Of a stretch of 64,000 nt of DNA, positions 34,385 through 42,794 are shown piece after piece (the first letter of the stretch is position 1; each line of letters starts with the position of its first letter). The stretch is taken from the NCBI RefSeq assembly GCF_947486615.1, contig NZ_CANKUD010000004.1, positions 310,001 to 374,000 of the forward strand, in the 5' to 3' direction. Under the pieces are notes generated by a model. The model was not told the DNA's origin and did not search any database. It saw only the letters and a list, made by a program, of their open reading frames with translations. Source of the DNA: an uncultured Modestobacter sp. GTDB taxonomy: Bacteria > Actinomycetota > Actinomycetes > Mycobacteriales > Geodermatophilaceae. The translations under genes and the position numbers were made by a program.

Positions 34385-35454
34385 CCGGCGCCCGGCTCCG
34401 GACGGCGGCCGGCCGGGCAGCGGTGGTGCTGCTCGGCCTGCTCGCCACGCTGGCCGTCGCTGCGCCGGCCTCGGCGCACGTGGGGGGCGGCGCGGCGGGC
34501 AGCGACTTCGACGCCGCGCTGCGCTCGGTCACCCCGGAGCTCCCTGGGGTCACCGTGCGGGTGCTGCAGTTCGGTGACCAGCTCGAGGTGGTCAACGACA
34601 CCGGCACCGAGCTCACCGTGCCGGGCTACTCCGGGGAGCCGTACCTGCGGATCGGCCCGGACGGCGTCTGGCGCAACGCGCTGAGCCCGGCGACCTACCT
34701 GAACCTCGACCGGTACGGCCGCACCCCGATCCCGGACGACGTCGACATCGTCGCCGCCCCCGAGTGGGAGCAGGTGTCGACCGAGCCGGCGTACGCCTGG
34801 CACGACCACCGCACGCACTGGATGACCGAGGGGCAGCTGCCGCCGCTGGTGGCCGCCGCGCCGGACCGTGCGCACACGGTCAGCGAGTGGACGGTGCCGA
34901 TGGCCCACGGCGGCACCGAGGTGGAGGTGGCCGGCGTGCTCACCTGGAGCCCGCCGCCCCCGGGGTGGCTGATCTGGCCGGTCTACCTCCTGCTGCTGGC
35001 CGGGACGGTGGCCGTCGGGTGGCTGGCCCGCAGCCCGCGGCCGCTGGGGGCGGTGCTGGGCCTGGCCGTGGTCGCCTCGCTGTACCACGCGCTGGCCACA
35101 CCGGTGCCGCCGTCGACCGTCTCCTCGCACGCCGGGGCGATCGTCTCGGCGCTGCTGCCGGCGCTGATGGTGCTGCTGGCCGCCGGCATCGGGGGGCGCG
35201 CGGCGCTGCGGGGTCGCGGGGTGCTGGCCGGGCTGATGGCTGTCGTGGTGGGCTGGCTGCTGCTGGTGCAGGGACTGCCCGACGTCGACGTGCTCTGGAC
35301 CGCGAACGCCCTGACCACCGGCCCGCAGCTGCTGGCCCGTGCGGCGGTGGCGGTGCTGGTGGCCGTCGGCCTGGGCCTGGTGATCGGCGGTCTCGGCGCG
35401 GCCCGGCGGTTCCGGGACGACGCCCGGGCGGTTCCCGCGCCGGCCGTCGGCTGA
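34381..35454 (+). CDS. membrane protein with exported N-terminal domain, copper operon
   Basis: Protein of 357 residues. Signal peptide (about 1-32, ending APASAHVGGG) with a His just after cleavage, as in CopC and YcnI. An extracytoplasmic domain of about 170 residues follows, rich in His/Trp (YAWHDHRTHWMTEGQLPP), then about five membrane helices. No named family is recognised. Coupling to Sco1 by GTGA and the His-rich motif suggest it helps copper delivery. It could be a copper-binding accessory of the oxidase pathway. Confidence 0.75.
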   Translation: MTGARLRTAAGRAAVVLLGLLATLAVAAPASAHVGGGAAGSDFDAALRSVTPELPGVTVRVLQFGDQLEVVNDTGTELTVPGYSGEPYLRIGPDGVWRNALSPATYLNLDRYGRTPIPDDVDIVAAPEWEQVSTEPAYAWHDHRTHWMTEGQLPPLVAAAPDRAHTVSEWTVPMAHGGTEVEVAGVLTWSPPPPGWLIWPVYLLLLAGTVAVGWLARSPRPLGAVLGLAVVASLYHALATPVPPSTVSSHAGAIVSALLPALMVLLAAGIGGRAALRGRGVLAGLMAVVVGWLLLVQGLPDVDVLWTANALTTGPQLLARAAVAVLVAVGLGLVIGGLGAARRFRDDARAVPAPAVG

Positions 35455-35847
35455 CGCGCTCCCGACCGACCGACCGACTCGCTCCCGACCGTCCCGTGAC
35501 CGACCGACCGAGTCGCCCCGATCGACGCGCGAGCGACCGACTCGCGACCGACCGACGGACTCGCTCCCGACCGTCCGACCGGCCGCCGGTTCGCTGTCCC
35601 CATGTCGACATGTCGACACGAGCACCGGATGAGCGGTCGGGCGGTCGGGTCGACATGTCGACACGGGACCGAACGGACTGCCGATCAAGCCCGGTTCCGC
35701 CCGTTCTCGCCCGCCTGACGAACGACTTCACGGCGTGTCTGTGCGAACACGCCGAGCAGCGAATTACAACCATGTCACTAGGTGTTTCGATGGCTGCCGA
35801 ACCGATCCGGGCCGTGGGGGACGCCGGAGGTGACGAGAGGCAGGCAC
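35455..35847. other. Gap with GACC/GACT-rich simple repeats and two GTCGACATGTCGAC palindromes
   Basis: The first 140 bases are an irregular run of GACC, GACT and CGAC units (for example GACCGACCGACCGACTCGC). Then two copies of the self-complementary GTCGACATGTCGAC occur at 35604-35617 and 35649-35662, each followed by ACACG; the first extends to 16 bases. The final part is AT-richer and looks like the promoter and leader of the M23 gene. No coding pattern is seen. Confidence 0.8.
35763..35778 (-). promoter_or_regulatory. GTGAC-N6-GTAAT direct repeat before the M23 gene
   Basis: On the minus strand GTGAC and GTAAT are spaced 11 bp start to start, in an AT-rich patch about 70 bases upstream of the M23 start. 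The form resembles direct-repeat sites of OmpR-type regulators such as MtrA, which controls cell-wall hydrolases in actinobacteria. Assignment is inferred. Confidence 0.3.
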
Positions 35848-36822
35848 ATGGGCTCGAGGCACGCCGGCACCACCGTCCGCACCCGCGGACGTGCGGTCGC
35901 TCCGTCCTCGAGCTCCCGGTCCACCGGGTCGCCGTCGCCGCGTCCGGTCTCCACCGGGACGCCGTCCTTCGGGTCGCTGCCGGCTAGCTCGTCCGCCGCC
36001 GGCCCGTCGTCCTCGGGGTGGCCCTCCGCCGGCTCGGCCAGTGCGTCGTCGGGGTCGCCGTCCTCGTTCTCGACGTCCTCCGGGTCGTGGCCGATCGTGC
36101 TGCCGCCCGCCCCGCGGGCCGTCGCCCGCCGTCGCCCGGCGGCGCTGCTGGCGGCGGTGGTCGTGGGCGCCGCGGTGGCGCTGATCGGGTCGCAGACCCT
36201 GCCGACCGCGGACGCCCGGGAGTCGGTCGTCGCCTCCGAGCTGCTGGGGTCGGACGCCGAGGGGCTGATGGAGACCGAGCTGAGCCCGCAGCTGGCGATC
36301 ACCGAGGTCGAGGCGCGCGCCCGGCTCGCCGAGGTCGCGGCCTCCCGCGCCGCCCGGGCCGAGCGGGTCGCCCAGGAGCAGGCCGCGGCCGCCGAGGCAG
36401 CCGCGGCAGCAGCGGAGGCCGCCCGCCCGAAGGTGGTCGCGCCGGTGGAGAACGCCCGGCTGACCAGCTGCTTCTGCCAGCGCTGGGGCACCATGCACTG
36501 GGGCATCGACCTCGCCGCCCCGATGCTCACCCCCGAGTACGCGGTCGAGGACGGCGTGGTGCTGCGCGCGGGCGCGGCCAGCGGCTACGGCCTGGCGGTC
36601 TACATCCTGGGCGTGAGCGGCGACGTGACCGTCTACGGGCACATGGAGAAGATCCAGGTCGATGCCGGCGACGTGGTCAGCGCCGGTGATCAGATCGCGC
36701 TGCTGGGCAGCCGCGGCCAGTCGACCGGCCCGCACCTGCACTTCGAGGTGCACTCCGGCGGCATGGACGGCAAGCGCGTCGACCCGGTCAAGTGGCTGCG
36801 CGCCCGCGGCGTCGAGCTCTAG
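35848..36822 (+). CDS. M23-family peptidoglycan endopeptidase
   Basis: Membrane-anchored cell-wall hydrolase of 324 residues. A long cytoplasmic Ser/Pro-rich N-terminus (about 1-85), one membrane helix (near 95-112), an Ala/Glu-rich coiled-coil (VEARARLAEVAASRAARAERV) and a LytM domain. Zinc ligands are intact: HWGIDLAAP (H and D) and HLHFEVH (HxH), with the catalytic His in VYGHMEK. The ATG at 35848 has GAGAGG upstream. The Ser-rich N-terminus is unusual and could be a low-complexity regulatory tail. Confidence 0.92.
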   Translation: MGSRHAGTTVRTRGRAVAPSSSSRSTGSPSPRPVSTGTPSFGSLPASSSAAGPSSSGWPSAGSASASSGSPSSFSTSSGSWPIVLPPAPRAVARRRPAALLAAVVVGAAVALIGSQTLPTADARESVVASELLGSDAEGLMETELSPQLAITEVEARARLAEVAASRAARAERVAQEQAAAAEAAAAAAEAARPKVVAPVENARLTSCFCQRWGTMHWGIDLAAPMLTPEYAVEDGVVLRAGAASGYGLAVYILGVSGDVTVYGHMEKIQVDAGDVVSAGDQIALLGSRGQSTGPHLHFEVHSGGMDGKRVDPVKWLRARGVEL

Positions 36823-36882
36823 CGGGACGCCTCCGCCTCGCCCAGTGCGGCAACACGTGGGGGAGAGGTGGGCGGGACCGGG

Positions 36883-37491
36883 TCAGCGACCCGTTGCCTC
36901 GATGGTCACCTCGTGGTCTCGGAAGCGGGCCACCAGAGGCTTCGCCGGCGTGACCCCCGACGGCAGCTCCACCACCGTGACGTGCCCACTCATGTCCGCA
37001 GAGCAGGCGTCCCCGTCGGCGAACAGCGGTCCCAGGCGGATCTCGATCTCCTGCTCGGCGACCACCTCGACACCGAGCGGTCCGCTGGGACAGCTGGAAC
37101 TGCCGAAGGTGACCACCGCGAGGTACTGGCCGTCGTTGACCCAGGCGATCGAGGGCTGGAAGGCCGACTCAAGGGGCGACAGGCCACCGGAGTCGGGCGC
37201 AGGCGCCGGCGAGGGCGTGTAGGTCCGCTCGTCGAACCCTTCCCCGGGCTCGGGCAGCGTGATCCGCGGCGCAGGGGACGGCGCGGGGAGCAGCTCAACG
37301 CGTGGTCCGGGGAGCGGCGTGAGCACGAATTCCCGGGCCTCGGGCGTATCAGCTCCGAGGCCGAACTCCGCGACGTAGGGCGCACTGCCCGGCCCGCCGG
37401 CGCCGCAGGAGGCCAGCGCAGGCGTGGCGGCCAGCAGCGCCGCCATCGCCAGCAGGGGCCACACCGGCCGGGGTCCGTTCACGGCTCGCAT
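36883..37491 (-). CDS. hypothetical secreted protein, probable lipoprotein
   Basis: Exported protein of 202 residues. The signal sequence (WPLLAMAALLAATPALASCGAG) ends in a weak lipobox LASC. A Pro-rich segment (about 60-100, PAPSPAPR and SPAPAPDS) precedes a C-terminal domain with two or more cysteines (SSSCPSGP, DACSAD). No family is recognised. It is convergent with the M23 gene. Confidence 0.72.
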   Translation of the reverse strand: MRAVNGPRPVWPLLAMAALLAATPALASCGAGGPGSAPYVAEFGLGADTPEAREFVLTPLPGPRVELLPAPSPAPRITLPEPGEGFDERTYTPSPAPAPDSGGLSPLESAFQPSIAWVNDGQYLAVVTFGSSSCPSGPLGVEVVAEQEIEIRLGPLFADGDACSADMSGHVTVVELPSGVTPAKPLVARFRDHEVTIEATGR

Positions 37492-37623
37492 CGTGCGGCC
37501 CTACGGCCCCGGAGTCCAGCAGCTCCACCCGAAGCGTGACGCAAGGGAGACGTCGCTGCGCGCCGGCCTCACGTGCTGCCGTACTGGCGCCTCGCCGAGG
37601 GTCGCGCGGAGCGGGGGTCGTGC
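37492..37623. other. Short gap, no feature seen
   Basis: About 130 bases between the lipoprotein gene and the membrane protein gene, both on the minus strand. It would hold the lipoprotein promoter; no distinct signal is visible. Confidence 0.4.
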
Positions 37624-38106
37624 TCAGGCTTCCCGGGACCAGGCGGTGACCAGGGTCGGCAGCACGATCCCGACGTGGAAGGGCAGCAGGAGCGCACCCA
37701 GCAGCACGCCCCGGTCCGGTGCCGGCCAGTCGGCGATCAGCCAGACGGCGGCGGTGACCAGCTCGGCGGTCAGCAGCCCGAAGCCGATCCGGTAGGTGCG
37801 CGCGTAGGCCTCGCCGCGCAGCTGCCACTGGCGTTCGTCCAGTGCCTCCGCCGGTAGTTCCTCCACCCCGCGGGTGCTGCCCTTCAGGGCGCCCAGGCAG
37901 AGGACGAATGCCATCAGCAGGACGGCCAGGCCGACGGCGAAGACGACCGGCGCCGACTCGGCGACGGAGAAGAGGGCCGCCTCGACGACGAGCAGGCCGC
38001 ACATGGCCACCACCAGCCGGCGGCGGATGCGTGGGGTGCGGATGGACTCGAAGCGCGGGTCGTCGAGGCGGGCGGCGCGACGCTGGGTGCGGGTGGGGGT
38101 GCTCAT
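37624..38106 (-). CDS. four-TM membrane protein paired with XRE regulator
   Basis: Protein of 160 residues with a basic N-terminus and four helices (LVVAMCGLLVVEAALF, VVFAVGLAVLLMAFVLCL, IGFGLLTAELVTAAVWLI, LLGALLLPFHVGIVLPTL). The loop LDERQWQLRGEAYARTYRI resembles DUF2178-like membrane proteins that are regularly coupled to a small XRE regulator. Its ATG overlaps the stop of the XRE gene (ATGA). Such pairs are seen in many bacteria; the role is unknown. Confidence 0.78.
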   Translation of the reverse strand: MSTPTRTQRRAARLDDPRFESIRTPRIRRRLVVAMCGLLVVEAALFSVAESAPVVFAVGLAVLLMAFVLCLGALKGSTRGVEELPAEALDERQWQLRGEAYARTYRIGFGLLTAELVTAAVWLIADWPAPDRGVLLGALLLPFHVGIVLPTLVTAWSREA

Positions 38107-38375
38107 CGGGACTCCTGGGTGCCGTAGACCTGCTCGGACAGGGTGCGGAACGGGGTGAGGGAGAAGACCGCATCCATCGGGAGGCCGAAGACGGCGGCCA
38201 GTCGCAGTGCGAGGGTCGCGCTGGGGCTGTACTCGCCGCGCTCGAGGTAGCCGATCGTCTGGTAGTGCACGCCCACGGCGTCGGCCAGCTCCTGGCGGGA
38301 CAGGCCGCGCTCGGTGCGCAGCAGGGCGAGCCGGTTGTAGAGCTCCGGCTCATCAGAGCGTTTGCGCGGTGGCAT
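38103..38375 (-). CDS. small XRE-family HTH regulator
   Basis: DNA-binding protein of 90 residues. The HTH covers about 14-65 (LALLRTERGLSRQELADAVGVHYQTIGYLERGEYSPS), close to the small YozG/HTH_3 regulators that accompany DUF2178-type membrane proteins. No Shine-Dalgarno is present and a TAGTAA box lies about 11 bases before the ATG, so the mRNA is probably leaderless. A near-palindrome touches the start codon, suggesting self-control. Confidence 0.9.
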   Translation of the reverse strand: MPPRKRSDEPELYNRLALLRTERGLSRQELADAVGVHYQTIGYLERGEYSPSATLALRLAAVFGLPMDAVFSLTPFRTLSEQVYGTQESR

Positions 38376-38391
38376 GTAGCAAACTTACTAC
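38376..38391. promoter_or_regulatory. Operator-like inverted repeat at a leaderless start
   Basis: GTAGCAA-AC-TTACTAC, six of seven positions symmetric, directly abutting the XRE start codon. On the minus strand it contains TAGTAA at the right distance for a -10 box of a leaderless transcript. Confidence 0.5.
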
Positions 38392-38460
38392 GAGAGTGAG
38401 CTCACGCGCTACCCCGACAGTGGTAGCTCGTGACCTCCTGCTGGGGCCGCCCCGAGTCAG

Positions 38461-38630
38461 CGACGCCGCACCACCGTCGCCCCCGCGGAGCGCCGCCCCG
38501 TCCGGCCATGTTGGCGAACATGGCCGGACGGGTGCGCCCGTCGGGGCAGCGACGCCGCCCGACCGACGTCCCCGCGGAGCGCCGCCCCTCCGGCCATGTT
38601 GGCGAACATGGCCGGACGGGTGCGCCGGTC
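38461..38630. repeat. Two 88-bp-spaced copies of a palindrome-bearing repeat
   Basis: The perfect palindrome TCCGGCCATGTT-GGCG-AACATGGCCGGA occurs at 38501-38528 and 38589-38616, each inside a longer direct repeat that also includes CCCCGCGGAGCGCCGCCCC before and CGGGTGCGCC after. The first hairpin extends to 16-base arms (38497-38532). It fills the gap between the kdpE stop and the XRE gene and may end transcription from kdpDE. Confidence 0.88.
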
Positions 38631-38649
38631 GGGGTTGCGGGGGTGGTGG

Positions 38650-39324
38650 TCAGGGGGTGAACCGGTAGCCCATGCCGGGCTCGGTGTGCAGATACCGGGG
38701 GTGCGCCGGGTCGGGCTCGAGCTTGCGGCGCAGCTGGGCGAGGTAGACCCGCAGGTAGTTGGTCTCGCGCTCGTAGGCCGGCCCCCACACCGACTTGAGC
38801 AGGTCGCGCTGGCCGATCAGCCGGCCCGGGGCGCGCACGAGCTCGGAGAGCAGCGCCCACTCGGTGGGGGTGAGCCGCACCGGGACGCCGTCCACGGTGA
38901 CCTGGCGGGCGGCCAGGTCGACGGTGAAGTGGTCGGTCTGCACCACCGGCTCGCCCGGGAGGGGGGTGGCCCGGCGCAGCGCCACCCGGAGCCGGGCGAG
39001 CAGCTCGGGCATGTCGAAGGGCTTGGTCACGTAGTCGTCGGCGCCGGCGTCCAGCGCGCCCACCTTGTCCGAGCTGTCGCCGCGGGCGGAGAGGACCACG
39101 ACCGGCCCGGTGAACCAGGGGCGCAGCCCGGCGAGCACCTCGGTGCCGTCGAGGTCGGGCAGCCCGAGGTCGAGCACGACCAGGTCGGGGTGGGCGGCGG
39201 CGGCCTCGGCGAGCGCAGTGCGCCCGTCCTCGGCGGTGACCACGTCGAAGCCGGCGGCGCGCAGGGTGATCCGCAGGGCCCGGCGCAGCTGCGGGTCGTC
39301 ATCGACGACGAGCACCCGGCTCAC
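38650..39324 (-). CDS. kdpE: response regulator KdpE
   Basis: OmpR/PhoB-type regulator of 224 residues. Receiver domain with acidic pocket VVDDD, phospho-acceptor Asp52 (LVVLDLGLPD) and Lys in VTKPFDMPEL; winged-helix C-terminus (LTPTEWALLSELVRAPGRLIGQRDLLKSVWG). It should activate kdpFABC when potassium is limiting. The start overlaps the kdpD stop (coordinates overlap by 4), so the pair is co-translated. Candidate sites are the 11-bp-spaced GTCA repeats at 41889 and 43770. Confidence 0.96.
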   Translation of the reverse strand: MSRVLVVDDDPQLRRALRITLRAAGFDVVTAEDGRTALAEAAAAHPDLVVLDLGLPDLDGTEVLAGLRPWFTGPVVVLSARGDSSDKVGALDAGADDYVTKPFDMPELLARLRVALRRATPLPGEPVVQTDHFTVDLAARQVTVDGVPVRLTPTEWALLSELVRAPGRLIGQRDLLKSVWGPAYERETNYLRVYLAQLRRKLEPDPAHPRYLHTEPGMGYRFTP

Positions 39325-41843
39325 GCCTCGGCCGCCGTCAGCCGGGGCTCGGGTGCGGCGACCGGTGCGGCCGGCAGCGAGACGACCATGGTGAGCCCGC
39401 CGCCGGGGGTCTCCTCGGCGGTGAGGGTGCCGTCCATCGCCTCGGTCAGGCCGCGCGCGACGGCCAGGCCCAGGCCGACGCCCTGCCCGGCGGGGGAGTC
39501 GCCCAGCCGCTGGAAGGGCGCGAACATCCGGGCCCGGTCGCGCTCGGGCACGCCGGGGCCGCGGTCGACCACCCGCAGCTCGACCCGGCCGTCCACCCGG
39601 CCGGCGTCGACGTGCAGCGCGCCGGTCGCGTGGCCGGCGGCGTTGAGCAGCAGGTTGGCCACCACCCGCTCCAGCAGCCCGGGGTCGGCCAGCGCCGGTG
39701 GCAGGCCGTCGGTGTCGGGGCGGGTGACCCGGCGCCGCTCGGTGGGCTCCAGCCAGGTCAGCGCCCGGCCCACCACGGCGAGGACGTCGACCGGGGTGGC
39801 GGCGGGGGTGACCACGCCGGCCTGCAGCCGGCTCATGTCCAGCAGGTTGTCGACCAGGCCGGTGAGCCGGTCGGCGGACTCGTCGACGGTGGCGATCAGC
39901 TCGGCGCGGTCGTCGTCGGTGAGCGCGAGCTCCTCGGTGCGCAGCGCGGAGGCGGCGGCCTTGATCCCGGCGAGCGGGGTGCGCAGGTCGTGGCTGACCG
40001 CGGCCAGCAGGGCGTTGCGCATGCTGTTGCCGGCGGCCAGCCGCGAGGCCTCCGCGGCCTGGGCGGCGAGCCGTCCCTGCTGCAGGGCGACGGCGGCCTG
40101 CTCGGCGAAGGACACCAGCACCTTGCGGTCACCGGCCGGCAGCGCCCGACCGCAGAGCCGGAGGGTCAGCGTGTCGGTGACGGCGACGTCGTCCACCTGC
40201 TCGTCGGGGCCGTGCTCGCCGCAGGTGCCCACGGTGTGCTCGCGGCCCTCGGTGCTCTCCACCATGGTCACCGAGCGCAGCCCGAACGCCTCCCGGATCT
40301 GCTCCAGCAGGCTGGGCAGCCCGCGGTCGCCGGCGAGCACCGAGCGGGACAGCGAGGCCAGCATCGCGGTCTCGGCGCGGGAGCGGGCCGCGGCGGTGGC
40401 CCGGCGCGCGGACCGGTCGACCACGGCGGCGACGGCGATGGCCACGACCACCCCGCCGAAGAGCGAGACGACGTCATCGACCTGGCTGACGGTCAGCCGG
40501 CCGGTGGGCGCGGTGAAGAACCAGTTGGCGACCAGCCCGCCGGCGAGGGCGGCGGTGAGCGCCGGCCACAGCCCGCCGACGATGGCGACCGCGGTGACCA
40601 GCAGGACGAAGACCAGCAGCACGCTGGCCAGTGACAGCGCCGCCTGGGCGGCGATGCAGGTGAGCGCCAGGACCGGGACGCCGATCGCGGCGACCAGCCA
40701 CCCCAGCCAGCGGCGCCGGGCGGTGAGCGCCCCCTGGCTGCGCGGCAGCCGCCAGCCCTGGGAGCCGGCCGCGGAGTGGGTGACGATGTGCACGTCGATC
40801 TCGCCGGACCCGGCGATCACCCGCCCACCGATCCCGCCGCGCAGTGCCCGCGCCCAGCGCGAGCGCCGGCTGGTGCCGACGACCAGCTGGGTGGCGTCGG
40901 CGCCGCGGGCGAACTCCAGCAGCGACTCGGCGACGTCGTCCCCGACGACCTGGTGGTAGCTGCCGCCCAGGCTCTCCACCAGCGCCCGCTGGGCGCGCAG
41001 CGCACCGGAGGAGGCGCCGGCCAGGCCGTCGCCGGAGAGCACGTGCACGGCGAGCAGCACGCCGTTGCCGCTGCGCCGGGCGACCCGGGAGGCACGGCGG
41101 ATCAGCGTCTCGCCCTCCGGGCCACCGGTGAGGGCGACCACCACCCGCTCGCGGGCCTCCCAGACGTGGTCGATGGCGTGCTCGGCTTTGTACGTGCGCA
41201 GCCCTTCGTCGACCCGGTCGGCCAGCCACAGCAGCGCCAGCTCGCGCAGCGCGGTGAGGTTGCCGATCCGGAACCAGTTGCCCATCGCGGCGTCGACCCG
41301 CTCGGGTGCGTAGACGTTGCCGTGCGCGAGCCGGCGGCGCAGTGCCTCCGGGCTCATGTCGACCAGCTCGATCTGGTCGGCCCGGCGCACCACCGCGTCG
41401 GGCACGGTCTCCTGCTGCGGGACGCCGGTGATCTGCTCGACGACGTCGTTGAGGCTCTCCAGGTGCTGCACGTTCACCGTGGTCAGCACGCTGATCCCGG
41501 CGTCGAGCACCTGCTCGACGTCCTGCCAGCGCTTCTCGTGCCGGCTGCCGGGCACGTTGGTGTGCGCGAGCTCGTCGATGACCACCCAGTCGGGCCGGCG
41601 GGCCAGCAGCCCCTCGACGTCGAGCTCCTCGAGGGGAACGCCGCGGTGGGTGACCCGGGCGCGGGGCAGCACCTCCAGCCCCTCCAGGGCGGCGACGGTG
41701 CGTGGCCGGCCGTGCGTCTCGACCAGCCCGACGACGACGTCGCAGCCGCGCTCGCGGCGCCGGTGGGCCTCGCCGAGCACGGCGAAGGTCTTCCCGACGC
41801 CGGGGGCGGCGCCCAGGTAGATGCGCAGCGTGCCGCGGGCCAT
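39321..41843 (-). CDS. kdpD: sensor kinase KdpD
   Basis: Membrane histidine kinase of 840 residues. Order: KdpD domain with Walker A GAAPGVGKT (11-19) and DELAHTNVPGSRHEKRWQDVEQLL-type signature; a USP-like domain (about 230-350, VVALTGGPEGETLIRRA); four membrane helices (about 380-480); a GAF-like region; HisKA with His618 (AAVSHDLRTPLAG); and the ATPase (NLLLNAAGHA, VDRGPGVP, GVGLGLAVA). It senses potassium or ionic stress and phosphorylates KdpE. First gene of kdpDE. Confidence 0.97.
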   Translation of the reverse strand: MARGTLRIYLGAAPGVGKTFAVLGEAHRRRERGCDVVVGLVETHGRPRTVAALEGLEVLPRARVTHRGVPLEELDVEGLLARRPDWVVIDELAHTNVPGSRHEKRWQDVEQVLDAGISVLTTVNVQHLESLNDVVEQITGVPQQETVPDAVVRRADQIELVDMSPEALRRRLAHGNVYAPERVDAAMGNWFRIGNLTALRELALLWLADRVDEGLRTYKAEHAIDHVWEARERVVVALTGGPEGETLIRRASRVARRSGNGVLLAVHVLSGDGLAGASSGALRAQRALVESLGGSYHQVVGDDVAESLLEFARGADATQLVVGTSRRSRWARALRGGIGGRVIAGSGEIDVHIVTHSAAGSQGWRLPRSQGALTARRRWLGWLVAAIGVPVLALTCIAAQAALSLASVLLVFVLLVTAVAIVGGLWPALTAALAGGLVANWFFTAPTGRLTVSQVDDVVSLFGGVVVAIAVAAVVDRSARRATAAARSRAETAMLASLSRSVLAGDRGLPSLLEQIREAFGLRSVTMVESTEGREHTVGTCGEHGPDEQVDDVAVTDTLTLRLCGRALPAGDRKVLVSFAEQAAVALQQGRLAAQAAEASRLAAGNSMRNALLAAVSHDLRTPLAGIKAAASALRTEELALTDDDRAELIATVDESADRLTGLVDNLLDMSRLQAGVVTPAATPVDVLAVVGRALTWLEPTERRRVTRPDTDGLPPALADPGLLERVVANLLLNAAGHATGALHVDAGRVDGRVELRVVDRGPGVPERDRARMFAPFQRLGDSPAGQGVGLGLAVARGLTEAMDGTLTAEETPGGGLTMVVSLPAAPVAAPEPRLTAAEA

Positions 41844-41888
41844 GCCCTCATGATCGTCCTGCTCCGGCCCCGACCGGCGCCGCCGGGC

Positions 41889-41910
41889 GTCAGGATCGCG
41901 TCAAGACCAC
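41889..41910 (+). promoter_or_regulatory. Two 11-bp direct repeats upstream of kdpDE (KdpE site candidate)
   Basis: GTCAGGATCGC followed at once by GTCAAGACCAC, 46 bases upstream of the kdpD start. The same GTCA unit with 11-bp phasing occurs in front of the kdpFABC operon. Direct repeats of this size are the usual target of OmpR/PhoB-type regulators. Confidence 0.55.
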
Positions 41911-41940
41911 CCCGACGAGGTGCTGGCCCGGTCGCCGGCG

Positions 41941-42561
41941 TCACGGACGGGGCAGGGGCCGGAGCCGGCGGCGGACCAGCAGGGCCCCGGCCAGGACGGC
42001 GACCGCGGCGACCGGCACCCAGCCGGCGTCGTCGGCGACCTGCTGGCCGAACCGCCGGGACAGCAGGACGACGGTGGTGGCCCACCCGAGGCAGCTCGCG
42101 GCGACGACCGGTGCGACCAGCCGCAGCGGCACCCCGGCGCCACCGGCCACGCGCGGGGTGAGCGTGCGGGTGACCGCGGCCCAGTGCGCGGTGGCGAGCA
42201 GCAGCGCCGTCCGGCCGGGCGACCGGGCGGTCAGCCACGCCTGCACCTGGCGCACCGCCGGTTCGACCCGGGGGCGCAGCCGGCCCAGCGGCAGGCCGGT
42301 GTCGCGGCGGCGGGAACCGCGCAGCCAGCCGTGCAGCGCGCCCGCGGTGCTGGCCGCCGCGGCGACGGCGACGGGCAGCGCCGGGTGGGTGCCGGTCGTC
42401 GCCGACCACAGCCCGAGGACGACGAGCGTGGTCGACCCGGGCAGCAGGACGCCCGCGAGCACCCCGCTCTCCAGGGCGAGCACCAGCGCGGCGGCGCCGA
42501 GGACCAGCGCGGCCGGCCACCCGCCGACCTGGTCGAGCACGGCGTCCACCACGGGGTCCAC
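41941..42561 (-). CDS. DedA-family membrane protein
   Basis: Membrane protein of 206 residues. The N-terminal part ALVLALESGVLAGVLLPGSTTLVVLG is the DedA/VTT signature, with the acidic residue and Pro-Gly turn. Members help membrane phospholipid handling and proton-motive-force maintenance. The usual GxxG re-entrant motif later in the protein is weak here, so it is a divergent member. The GTG at 42561 has GGAAGG upstream. It lies just upstream of kdpD on the same strand. Confidence 0.75.
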   Translation of the reverse strand: MDPVVDAVLDQVGGWPAALVLGAAALVLALESGVLAGVLLPGSTTLVVLGLWSATTGTHPALPVAVAAAASTAGALHGWLRGSRRRDTGLPLGRLRPRVEPAVRQVQAWLTARSPGRTALLLATAHWAAVTRTLTPRVAGGAGVPLRLVAPVVAASCLGWATTVVLLSRRFGQQVADDAGWVPVAAVAVLAGALLVRRRLRPLPRP

Positions 42562-42794
42562 GCCCTTCCTGACCGCCGCGGGTGCCCGAACTGATCGGCC
42601 CGGCCGGCGACCCGCCGAGATGAGCCTGTCGGCTCCCGGCCGCGGGCACATCAGGGGATCCCCGGATCCGGTCCTTGACGCCGGGGGCGCGGCGACGGCA
42701 CGGTTCGCCGGGTCGGGGAGCGTGGACGGAGGGACGCCATGAGCGGCGGGTGGTGGCGTGACGCGGGCGGGCCCTGGCCTGCGCGCGGGCCCCG

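Noticed and set aside
35680-35847. Possible cyclic-di-AMP (ydaO-type) riboswitch before the M23 gene, from CCGAACC, GGGGGAC and GGTGA stretches
   Set aside because: Such riboswitches do precede cell-wall hydrolases in actinobacteria, but the second conserved half is missing and I cannot fold the RNA. A covariance-model search would decide it.
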